Part shown: positions 18,922 to 26,804 of the stretch, one piece after another
Layout: the number at the start of each line of letters is the position of its first letter
How positions within the stretch are numbered: the stretch's first letter is position 1
NCBI RefSeq assembly: GCF_001659685.2
Contig: NZ_LXYE02000020.1
Coordinates: 300,023-364,022, forward strand
Direction: 5' to 3'
DNA length: 64,000 bases
Source of the DNA: Labilibacter marinus
Lineage (GTDB): Bacteria; Bacteroidota; Bacteroidia; Bacteroidales; Marinilabiliaceae
Notes under the pieces: generated by a model
What the model saw: only the letters and a program-made list of their open reading frames with translations
The model's database searches: none
What the model was told of the DNA's origin: nothing
Program-made: the position numbers and the translations under genes

Positions 18922-19473
18922 ATGATTGTAGCAAAAGAAAAAAGACAAAGTAATATCATTGAGTATATTCTTTATATGTGGCAGGTTGAGGATTTAATTC
19001 GTGCTTATCAGTTCGATATTGAAGCCATTAAAAAGAATGTGATTCCTCAATACAATTTAAGTGGCGATATTTTAAAGGAAACCACGGATTGGTACGATAA
19101 CCTTATTGAGATGATGACACTGGAGCAGATCAAAGAAAAAGGGCATATGCAGGTTATCTCAAACTTGGTAAACGATTTGGATAGGTTGCATCGTGAATTA
19201 TTGAAAGAGCCTAAGGAAATTGCATATCGTCATATATACAATGCTACTTTGCCTTTTATAAATGAGTTTGATGAAAAAACGGGTAAAACATTGAGTAACG
19301 AAATAGAGCTTTGTTTTACGGGTATTTATAGCAGATTTCTACTAAAACTTCAAGGTAAAGATGTTTCGAAAGGAACCGAAGAGGCTATTAAGGCTTTTAG
19401 TGGTTTTTTAGCCTTTATAGGAGGTAAATTTCATGAAGAGCAAGAAGCGGAAAAAACACAAGCTCCAGAGTAA
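18922..19473 (+). CDS. DUF4924 family protein
   Basis: A 183-residue, largely helical cytoplasmic protein. The opening IVAKEKRQSNIIEYILYMWQ and the pattern EDLIRAYQFD match the DUF4924 family, which is Bacteroidetes-specific and of unknown function. The gene follows the S4-domain gene by about 90 nt and ends at a strong convergent terminator, so it may be the last gene of the pth unit. The C-terminal tail is Glu/Ala rich. No catalytic motif is apparent. Confidence 0.75.
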   Translation: MIVAKEKRQSNIIEYILYMWQVEDLIRAYQFDIEAIKKNVIPQYNLSGDILKETTDWYDNLIEMMTLEQIKEKGHMQVISNLVNDLDRLHRELLKEPKEIAYRHIYNATLPFINEFDEKTGKTLSNEIELCFTGIYSRFLLKLQGKDVSKGTEEAIKAFSGFLAFIGGKFHEEQEAEKTQAPE

Positions 19474-19484
19474 AGATATAAATT

Positions 19485-19527
19485 AAAGCCTTCAAATTAG
19501 TTTTACTATCCTAATTTGAAGGCTTTT
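19485..19527. terminator. Bidirectional terminator between DUF4924 and ompA-like genes
   Basis: A 16-bp perfect stem (aaagccttcaaattag / ctaatttgaaggcttt) with T-runs on both strands, placed between convergent genes. Confidence 0.88.
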
Positions 19528-19532
19528 GTATT

Positions 19533-20849
19533 TTATAAATCTGCAGGATCAATTTTGGGTTTAACCAATATAATATCTACTCTTCGGTCGATATGTATTA
19601 AACCTTCCTTTTGTTTTTTACCATCTGTGCTTAATTGCTCTTCGTCACCTTTGGCGCTTACTTCAATCAATTCCTCTGCAATATTATAATGATCAATTAA
19701 ATAACGCTTCACAGTTTCGGCGCGCTTTTGGCTTATGAACTTTGGATTTTCTTCCGTAGCATCCGCATGGCCAGCTAATTCTAACTTCCAATTAGGATGT
19801 TTACGCAATAGCACGGCAATAGAGGCCATGGTTATTTGATTTTCATAATCCTTAAATGTGGCTCCTCCAGGCATAAAGTAGATCGGGAATATATTATCAG
19901 CAGAATATATTTTGGTGTTCTTTTCTTCTGTATGAACAGAGTCAATCTGCAGACGCAAGATACCAGCCTGTTGCTGAACCATTCTTTCAAACTTATTCAC
20001 TTCGTCTTCTAAAGGATCTTTTCGTTTTCTACCAAATACGTTAAAACCGTATGTTCTGTATGTCCACTTGCTATGGCGTTTGTCTTTCTTACCAATTTTA
20101 TAGCTTAAGTTAAAAGTGGTGTGCCAGTAGCTGTCGTTAGTGGCTCCTAGTAAAATACCATCTAAATTATCTTCCAACCCATTGTGAATAGTGGTTTCTA
20201 CGCCAATGTCAAAACTACGATTGATGCGATATAAAGCTCCTACACCAATGGGCAAAACCAGTTCTTTTTGGCGACTAATCTTTTTGTTATGATCTTCGGT
20301 ATCGTAACCTAAAACAAAATATCCTTCGTAGCTACTCCCTTCAATATCATCACCATGTACAACTTGGTCTGTTTCGTTGAAATATATCTTATTTCTAAAG
20401 GCTTGCATACCTAAACCAATATTTACATAAAAATTCCATTTATCCTTTACTGGTCCAGGGTTAGGAAGCATCTGATTTACGTAAAACCTAACGTTACCTG
20501 TAAACTGCATTAAATCTCCATCAAAATAATGATCGATGCCTTGCCCATATAAGTCGCTTTGTAAATATCTTAAATCAAAAGACATGGCAGGAGCTAGCTG
20601 ATAACTGAGTGCTACCGAAGGGCTAAAATTCCACTTGTGGTCAGGGAAAAGCATGTATTGAGTAAAGTCGGTAAATAATATATTAGGACCATAGCCTACC
20701 ATAATATCCCAACGATTAAAGGTCTTTTCTTGAGAATAGCGCATGTGCTCTTCTATCAAGCGACCATCTGTGCTAAACTGGCTATAAGATGTCCCAAACC
20801 AACTTAAAAGCAAAAGTGTAAACAGAATGCTCTTTTGTCTCTTTATCAT
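19533..20849 (-). CDS. OmpA-family outer membrane protein (second of a tandem pair)
   Basis: A beta-barrel-like N-terminal region after a signal peptide (SILFTLLLLSWFGTSYSQ) is followed by a C-terminal OmpA peptidoglycan-binding domain (about 325-435) with GHADATEENPKFISQKRAE and DRRVDIIL. The start at 20849 gives a tidy signal peptide; ATG 20870 would add 7 residues and overlap the upstream gene by 11 nt. Its barrel shares with the upstream gene the motifs VGYGPN/IGYGP, SFDLRYL..DLYGQ and the phrase SYKIGKKDKRHSKWTY, so the two are paralogues. Probably anchors the outer membrane to the wall. Confidence 0.88.
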   Translation of the reverse strand: MIKRQKSILFTLLLLSWFGTSYSQFSTDGRLIEEHMRYSQEKTFNRWDIMVGYGPNILFTDFTQYMLFPDHKWNFSPSVALSYQLAPAMSFDLRYLQSDLYGQGIDHYFDGDLMQFTGNVRFYVNQMLPNPGPVKDKWNFYVNIGLGMQAFRNKIYFNETDQVVHGDDIEGSSYEGYFVLGYDTEDHNKKISRQKELVLPIGVGALYRINRSFDIGVETTIHNGLEDNLDGILLGATNDSYWHTTFNLSYKIGKKDKRHSKWTYRTYGFNVFGRKRKDPLEDEVNKFERMVQQQAGILRLQIDSVHTEEKNTKIYSADNIFPIYFMPGGATFKDYENQITMASIAVLLRKHPNWKLELAGHADATEENPKFISQKRAETVKRYLIDHYNIAEELIEVSAKGDEEQLSTDGKKQKEGLIHIDRRVDIILVKPKIDPADL

Positions 20850-20859
20850 GATGCCTAGT

Positions 20860-22182
20860 TTATTCTTCATTTACAATCATTAATAAATCAACCCGTCTGT
20901 TAGCCATATGTAGTCCTTTCGAACTCATGTTTTGTGTATCTGAAAGAAGCTCGGACTCGCCTTTAGGATCGGTTCTAAACCTAGATCGATCAATACCAAA
21001 GTCGTTCACCATAGCTTCCAATACAGAGTTACATCTGCGTTCGCTGAGTTTTAGATTGTATTCATAACTTCCTCTATCGTCACAATATCCTGAGATAACC
21101 ATTTCAATAGTCTTGTCTCTTTTTAGTGCTCTGGCTACTCTAGCTAACTGGCGGTGTTCGCTCTTCTTAACATCGCTTCTGTCATAGTCGAAGAAAACGG
21201 AAGCAGAAATACCTTCTTCATATACCACTTTTTCAAATTTCTGATACGATTTAGTAGTAATGATAGAATCAAGTCCTGCGAGTCTATCCAGCTCGCTCTT
21301 TAAAGAATCTAAGCGAATAGCAAGCGGATCGGAAGCTCTTTGTGATTCGTAAGCTAGATTAAAATCTTTGTAAGTCCAACGAGCATGGCGTTTGTTCTTT
21401 TTGCCAATTTTATAACTAACAGAAAACCCAACGTGCATATAAGAGTCGTTGTCGGCTCCAGATAGGTTTACATCCAAATTGTCGGCTGTAAGGTTACGCA
21501 TGGTTATTTCAGCACCAAGATCAAAATTTTTGTTGATACGATATCTAACACCAGCGCCAATAGGAACAACAAGCTCTGTCTGGCGTTTTATTTCTTCTTC
21601 GGGATCTTGTTTATTGTAACCCATTACCAGATAATCATCGTCTTCCCAACCGGGAGGATTTGGATATCCACCAAGGTTATCGTGTACATCTTTAACTTGC
21701 ATAAAGCTATCGTCATCCAAGCGACGTAATCGGCTTCTAAAGGCTGTTACACCTAATCCAACTTTACCGTAAATATCCCACTTGTCTGCTAAGGGGCCAA
21801 AAGCAACCAATTGGTTGATACTAAAGCGAACATTCATGGTATAATCCATAAAGTCTCCCTCAAAGTATCTGTTGTTCTTTTGACCATACATATCGCCCAT
21901 TAAAAACTGAGCATCCAGTCCCCAAGAACGGCCCAGTTGCTTAGAAACAATTATAGAAGGCGCTAACTTAATATTTTCTTTAGGAAAAAGCGTGTAGTCA
22001 ATAACATCGGTGTAATATACCAATGGGCCGTATCCTATATTAACCGACCATGTGTTGTATTTATTATGTTTACGATAAATTTGTTCATCGGTTAAATTGC
22101 TAAAATCAATTTGAGCAAAGGAATAAGTGCATGAAAGCACCATGATGAACAAGGTTGAAACGGAATATTTATAAAGGCTCAT
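20860..22182 (-). CDS. OmpA-family outer membrane protein (first of a tandem pair)
   Basis: About 440 residues, with a signal peptide ending YSFAQ, a predicted outer-membrane barrel, a short coiled linker (RLDSLKSELDRLAGLD) and a C-terminal OmpA domain with FFDYDRSDVKKSE, SGYCDDRGSYEYN, LSERRCNSV and NRRVDLLM. The Asp and Arg of the peptidoglycan-binding site (D in DRGS, R in NRRVD) are present. I chose ATG 22182 because the longer frame opens with an unlikely TTG and lacks a signal peptide. It is co-transcribed with its paralogue, which follows about 10 nt later. Confidence 0.9.
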   Translation of the reverse strand: MSLYKYSVSTLFIMVLSCTYSFAQIDFSNLTDEQIYRKHNKYNTWSVNIGYGPLVYYTDVIDYTLFPKENIKLAPSIIVSKQLGRSWGLDAQFLMGDMYGQKNNRYFEGDFMDYTMNVRFSINQLVAFGPLADKWDIYGKVGLGVTAFRSRLRRLDDDSFMQVKDVHDNLGGYPNPPGWEDDDYLVMGYNKQDPEEEIKRQTELVVPIGAGVRYRINKNFDLGAEITMRNLTADNLDVNLSGADNDSYMHVGFSVSYKIGKKNKRHARWTYKDFNLAYESQRASDPLAIRLDSLKSELDRLAGLDSIITTKSYQKFEKVVYEEGISASVFFDYDRSDVKKSEHRQLARVARALKRDKTIEMVISGYCDDRGSYEYNLKLSERRCNSVLEAMVNDFGIDRSRFRTDPKGESELLSDTQNMSSKGLHMANRRVDLLMIVNEE

Positions 22183-22209
22183 ATTTGTATATATACATAT
22201 TATATCCAA

Positions 22210-22816
22210 TGTATAAAACTAGGATAAATTGAACTAATAGACCTTCTAAGTTTTACAAAAGGTTGCTTTTTTTAGATAAGTATAGTAAAAAAGTGGATGT
22301 GTGATTATTTATTTAGGAGGAGAGAGCGAAATGTTGATAAATTGGAGAGGAAAGAAAATAGAATAGGGTTGCCTTGAAATCCCAATAAAAGGCAACCCTT
22401 TAAAAGACACGTTTGTCTTTCCAAAACAACAATCTTATATTTCTTCAGGCATAAGCCTTATCAATAATCGTGTTTTAACTTATGCAGTATTGCTACAAAA
22501 TGATTTGTGGATTTGAACCGAAATGAAAGAACAATAACGTTCATTATTAGAATAAACGTAGGTATTGATAATATTCACTTAGCTGTTTTCCGTCTTTATA
22601 TAAAGCAATTGCTGTGCCAATTGAATAGGCTTGAGTATTTGTTTTAATTAAATATTGGATAAGTCGCATATAATCAGCGCTTATTCTCGTTAGTATTATT
22701 GTAAAGAATATATTATTGAATTTTACAGCGCTGTGCAGAAGTGAACAAGTGTTCCAAATGGAACGGTCGGATTGAGTCGGTCGGACCAAAGGGGACGTTA
22801 CTTTGAGAAAAATGAA
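22210..22816. other. Intergenic region with one strong hairpin
   Basis: No convincing gene. A 10-bp perfect stem (gggttgcctt / aaggcaaccc, 22366-22398) is followed on the minus strand by a moderately T-rich tail, so it could end the regulator transcript after a 400-nt untranslated tail, or a small RNA. Other items are an inverted repeat gttccAAATggaac (22750-22763) and a direct repeat of cggtcgga just right of it, immediately downstream of the regulator gene. Confidence 0.4.
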
Positions 22817-24259
22817 TTAAAGTTTTCGCAGCCTACTTCTAAGTGCACTTCGTGAAATACCCAGATAGTCTGCTACTTTTGTTTTGTTGCCGTCGAACAT
22901 TTTTAGGGCTTTAGAAACAATCTCTGATTCAAGATCTTCAATGGAGATGTTTTCCTCAGGTAATATGATGCTTCCGCTTTTTAACAGATACCCACCTGAA
23001 GTTGGCTGAATATCTGGTCTGTCTTCTAATAGGTATAATAAATGTTGCCCTCTTAACATTTCGTCATTATACAATAAAACAGCTCTTTCAATAACATTTT
23101 GTAATTCTCTTACATTACCAGGCCATTCGTAATTACACAATATATGACGTGCTTCTTCTTCAATAAATTGAAAAGCCTTTTTGCGTTTGTGGGCAAATCG
23201 TTCTAAAAACATTTGTGCCAAAGGAATGATTTCATCCTTTCGTTCGCATAATGGAGGAATGGAAATCTGTCCTACGTTTAAGCGATAAAATAAATCGCTT
23301 CGGAATTCATTTTTATGTACTAACTGGCTGAGATTTCGGTTAGTCGCAAAAATAAATCTGACATCTAGTTGAATAAGCTTGTCACCACCAATACGATAAA
23401 TTTCACGTTCTTGTAATGCTCGTAGTAATTTAGGTTGAAATTCGAGAGGCATTTCACCAATTTCATCCATAAAGATAGTACCTCCTTGAGCCAGTTCAAG
23501 TTTACCAATACCACCGTTTTTTCTTGCTCCTGTAAAAGCGCCCTCTTCGTAACCAAATAATTCGCTTTCAAAAAGATGCGTAGGTATAGCAGCACAGTTT
23601 ACAGGAATAAATGGCCTGTCGCTTACTTCTCTAGAGTTATTGTGTACTATTTGAGCCAGCACTTCTTTTCCTGTTCCTGTGTCTCCTTGTATCAAAATTG
23701 GAACATCGCGCTCTTTATGGTAGTTATCGCAAAGGGAAACTATGTTTCTCATCACACTAGAAAACACGCCGATATTACTAGAGTGTCTAAACTGCTCCAA
23801 CGTAGTATGTAAAGAATGAAGTTTGGCTTCGCTTGTTTTAATCTTTTCGTTGCTATCTTCTATGCTGTCTTTAAGTTGGTGATTTTCTTTTCTCAGTTTT
23901 TGATAATTTTCGATGCGTTCAAGGGTAAGAGCAAGTTGCTCTATGTTAACGGGTTTTAAAATGTAATCGCAGGCCCCTGATCGCAGCGCTTCTATGGAGG
24001 ATTGCATATCTCCAAACCCAGTTAATATGATAACCTCTGTTTCAGGTGCCATTTCTTTGATGACTTGAAGCAGCTTTATGCCACTAATTCCAGGCATTTT
24101 CATGTCGGTAATTACCACCGGAACAGGGTTCTGTTTAAATACCTGTATAGCGGACTCGCCATCATTGGCTGTAATTACTTCGTAGCTTAAGTGCTCTGCT
24201 AAAAACTGCTCTATAGAAAACCGACTTAGTTCATCGTCGTCAACAACTAAAATTTTCAC
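22817..24259 (-). CDS. Sigma-54-dependent response regulator, NtrC family
   Basis: A 480-residue transcription activator. Receiver domain 1-115 with acceptor Asp52 (VITDMKMPG) and Lys102; a coiled linker at 115-160; AAA+ domain at about 165-395 with Walker A GDTGTGKE (192-199) and the sigma-54 contact loop GAFTGA (240-245); a C-terminal Fis-type helix-turn-helix at about 440-480 (KVADYLGISRSALRSRLRKL region). The GTG start overlaps the kinase stop codon by one base (TAGTG), so it is translationally coupled to its partner kinase. Targets would be sigma-54 promoters; I could not find one nearby. Confidence 0.94.
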   Translation of the reverse strand: MKILVVDDDELSRFSIEQFLAEHLSYEVITANDGESAIQVFKQNPVPVVITDMKMPGISGIKLLQVIKEMAPETEVIILTGFGDMQSSIEALRSGACDYILKPVNIEQLALTLERIENYQKLRKENHQLKDSIEDSNEKIKTSEAKLHSLHTTLEQFRHSSNIGVFSSVMRNIVSLCDNYHKERDVPILIQGDTGTGKEVLAQIVHNNSREVSDRPFIPVNCAAIPTHLFESELFGYEEGAFTGARKNGGIGKLELAQGGTIFMDEIGEMPLEFQPKLLRALQEREIYRIGGDKLIQLDVRFIFATNRNLSQLVHKNEFRSDLFYRLNVGQISIPPLCERKDEIIPLAQMFLERFAHKRKKAFQFIEEEARHILCNYEWPGNVRELQNVIERAVLLYNDEMLRGQHLLYLLEDRPDIQPTSGGYLLKSGSIILPEENISIEDLESEIVSKALKMFDGNKTKVADYLGISRSALRSRLRKL

Positions 24260-26661
24260 TATAATGTTGTGTTTTGTGTTTTGTTAATTGATATATAAAA
24301 CGATACGCCCCCTTGCTTATTGTTCTCGTATCGAATACTTGCGCCTATTTTGTCAACAATTGTTTTTACAATGGCCAAGCCTAAACCTTTTTTACTATCC
24401 ATTTTTCCCGAGTAAAAAGGGTCGTAAATGTTGTTTCCAATTTCGGGTAAAATTCCAGTTGCGTTATCGCTCACCACAATAACAGCATCGTTAATATTAT
24501 TTACAAGCCTAACTGTAATTTGCTTTGTGGGATTGGTAACAGTTTTAAAAGCCTGAATGGAATTCAATACAAAGTTAATGATTATTTGTTCTATTTGAAT
24601 ACTGTTTACCTGAACCATGATAGTCTGTTCTGGAACAATAAGTTTGCTGGTAATAAAGTTATCTTGAATTTGCCATTGTATTAATGAAAATGCATTGGTA
24701 ACCGCTTTATTTAACGAAATTTCATTATCACTATTTAATTGTGATTCAGAAATCCAAAATTTTCGCATATGGCTGATAATATTATCAATGCGATTAATTC
24801 CTTTCGAGAGTACGCCTAATTTATTGCTAACTACCTCAGGAATGGCTTCCTTATTTTTAGATTTTAGGAGTTTTAGACTATCCACACTTATTCTAAGTGC
24901 ATTTAGAGGTTGGTTTATTTCGTGTGTTATACCCGATGCAATAACTCCAATAGATGCTAAGCGTGATGATTTTTCTAACATTAAGTTTGCCTTTAGGTTT
25001 TGCTTCTCTGCCCAAAGGTGTTTATTCATCTGAATATTTCGTTCCCAGGAATTGGCTATCAGGCTAACTACGGTTGATAGTTCTTGTGTCTGTCCAGCAT
25101 TCCAGTTGTGTGCCTCACTATAGCTAAAAGCTGCAACACCCAAGGTATCCTTTCCCATACGAATTGGAAAAATAGCAAAGGCACCAACGCGGTATTTCTG
25201 TAAGATATTTTGTTCCTGCTCAGATATATTAGATAGATCATTTGATAATAAATAATCATGATCCTTAATAATACTTAGGATAGTCTTTAATCGAGGTATT
25301 TCTGTTCTATGAAATTGGTTTAGGTCAATGTCCGAAAAAATGGTCCTATTGTAAATTAGTTGATCCAGGCTTTTCTTTTCGTCAATACTAAAAATAGAAA
25401 CCTGACTAAAGCTATAATGAGCCAATATTAAATCTAGGATATTTTCAATAACACTTGTAAAATCGTTGGTAGAGTTGAGTTGAGACACCAGCTTAGCATT
25501 CATCTTCTGAAACTTAATCCTATGATTTAAAACGTCTTGCTTTTCAAGCAGTAACACCTCTGCTTTTTTTCGTTTGCTTACATTGTAGGAAAGAAATACT
25601 ATAATGATGAATGATAATAATAATAGTATTGAAACAGTAATAATTATTTTTTGGTTAGCTCTAAGATATCCCACTGGTTTATTTAAAATAGTTGAGTTTT
25701 CAGGAAGCTCACTTTCTTTGATGTTAAATTTACTTAGCACCTCGTGTGTAAAAACATAATTACTTAAACTGGTATTATTTATTGGGATATTTTGAATATC
25801 TGTACCTAAAAGAATTTTCATAGCTTTTGTTCCGGCTCTGTATCCTTGATCCTCTCCTGATATTACTTTGCCTCCTACTACAGGTCCTTGAATAAAGAAC
25901 TGCCATGGGGCATAAACAGGTTGCTTTATGTTTTTAGGAATTAACGCGTGTAGTTGTTTGTATGATATAAAGTTATTGTATTTATCTTTATTAAAAGTTA
26001 AAAGAAGTATAGCGTCAGTATTATGCAGTTTTTTTAACTTTTGAGTGATTTCTGCTCCAGTATAATTTTCCCAATATTCAAAAGTCATTACTCCCTTGTA
26101 GTCAGACTCAAACGACTTAACTATTTTTTTGTTTTCAATGGCGGTTGTTGTTTTGTTATCATTAATAATACAAAGCCTATTTACTTGAGGGTGATATTTG
26201 TTTATTAAGTCTATTGTAGAGCGTAAATCAGGACTTTCAACAACACCTGTAATGTTGCTGTTGCCTAATAACATATCTTCGCTAAAATTATTTACTCCGC
26301 AGAAAACGATAGGTGGTTGTCCCATAAAATTAGCTCTGTTTTTTAAGGCAAATTCTAAGGCATAATTATCGCAAGTAATAATTACGTCCACAGCGATTTC
26401 TTTTAATTTAATTTCATAAAGTTTTTCTATTTGCTCCCGATATGATTTTCCGTGGTTTCGCTTAATATCCAAAAATTCGTAGAATACATCTATGTTTTCG
26501 CGATTATTAGCAAAGGCCTTCTCGATGCCTGCGCTTACATGGTCAGTCCATTCTAAACCCGTGTGGTAGGAGTGTAATACCATCACTTTATGGTTTTTCC
26601 CATTACACGGAAAAAAAACCAATAGAACAAGTAGGACTAATAGGTATTTTACTTTAAACAT
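24259..26661 (-). CDS. Sensor histidine kinase with ABC-substrate-binding-type periplasmic domain
   Basis: An 800-residue membrane kinase that should phosphorylate the regulator encoded next. Signal/anchor 1-20; periplasmic ABC-substrate-binding-like region about 24-325 (VMVLHSYHTGLEWTD, IITCDNYALEFAL, PPIVFCGVN, DQGYRAGTKAM); transmembrane helix about 338-360; a GAF-like domain about 395-540; HisKA with His580 in GITHEINQPLNALR; HATPase with NFVLNSIQAF, DNATGILPE and KGLGLAIVKTI. The sensing domain resembles the tripartite family that binds small organic ligands, so a diffusible ligand is likely but unknown. One-base overlap with the regulator gene. Confidence 0.93.
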   Translation of the reverse strand: MFKVKYLLVLLVLLVFFPCNGKNHKVMVLHSYHTGLEWTDHVSAGIEKAFANNRENIDVFYEFLDIKRNHGKSYREQIEKLYEIKLKEIAVDVIITCDNYALEFALKNRANFMGQPPIVFCGVNNFSEDMLLGNSNITGVVESPDLRSTIDLINKYHPQVNRLCIINDNKTTTAIENKKIVKSFESDYKGVMTFEYWENYTGAEITQKLKKLHNTDAILLLTFNKDKYNNFISYKQLHALIPKNIKQPVYAPWQFFIQGPVVGGKVISGEDQGYRAGTKAMKILLGTDIQNIPINNTSLSNYVFTHEVLSKFNIKESELPENSTILNKPVGYLRANQKIIITVSILLLLSFIIIVFLSYNVSKRKKAEVLLLEKQDVLNHRIKFQKMNAKLVSQLNSTNDFTSVIENILDLILAHYSFSQVSIFSIDEKKSLDQLIYNRTIFSDIDLNQFHRTEIPRLKTILSIIKDHDYLLSNDLSNISEQEQNILQKYRVGAFAIFPIRMGKDTLGVAAFSYSEAHNWNAGQTQELSTVVSLIANSWERNIQMNKHLWAEKQNLKANLMLEKSSRLASIGVIASGITHEINQPLNALRISVDSLKLLKSKNKEAIPEVVSNKLGVLSKGINRIDNIISHMRKFWISESQLNSDNEISLNKAVTNAFSLIQWQIQDNFITSKLIVPEQTIMVQVNSIQIEQIIINFVLNSIQAFKTVTNPTKQITVRLVNNINDAVIVVSDNATGILPEIGNNIYDPFYSGKMDSKKGLGLAIVKTIVDKIGASIRYENNKQGGVSFYISINKTQNTTL

Positions 26662-26671
26662 AGGTTTGTTT

Positions 26672-26679
26672 TATCTTTG
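26672..26679 (+). promoter_or_regulatory. Candidate -7 box upstream of the helicase gene
   Basis: TATCTTTG on the plus strand, about 125 nt before the helicase start and overlapping the kinase leader. No clear -33 element. Two very short ATG frames (26684, 26713) lie in the leader. Confidence 0.3.
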
Positions 26680-26804
26680 GGGATGAGTAAAAGTACTGTT
26701 TTAAAGCTATAAATGAATCATATGGCTCAGAAAATATTGATACGTCCTCATAGAATAATATAGACTTTGACATTTTGTGCATTTCTATTTTGTTTATATT
26801 CGGC

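Noticed and set aside
22547..22789. 80-codon frame downstream of the NtrC-type regulator
   Set aside because: Starts with TTG, low-complexity translation with no family resemblance; it lies in AT-rich intergenic DNA.
22210..26800. Sigma-54 promoter near the NtrC-type regulator
   Set aside because: No GG-N10-GC element with flanking consensus found on either strand.
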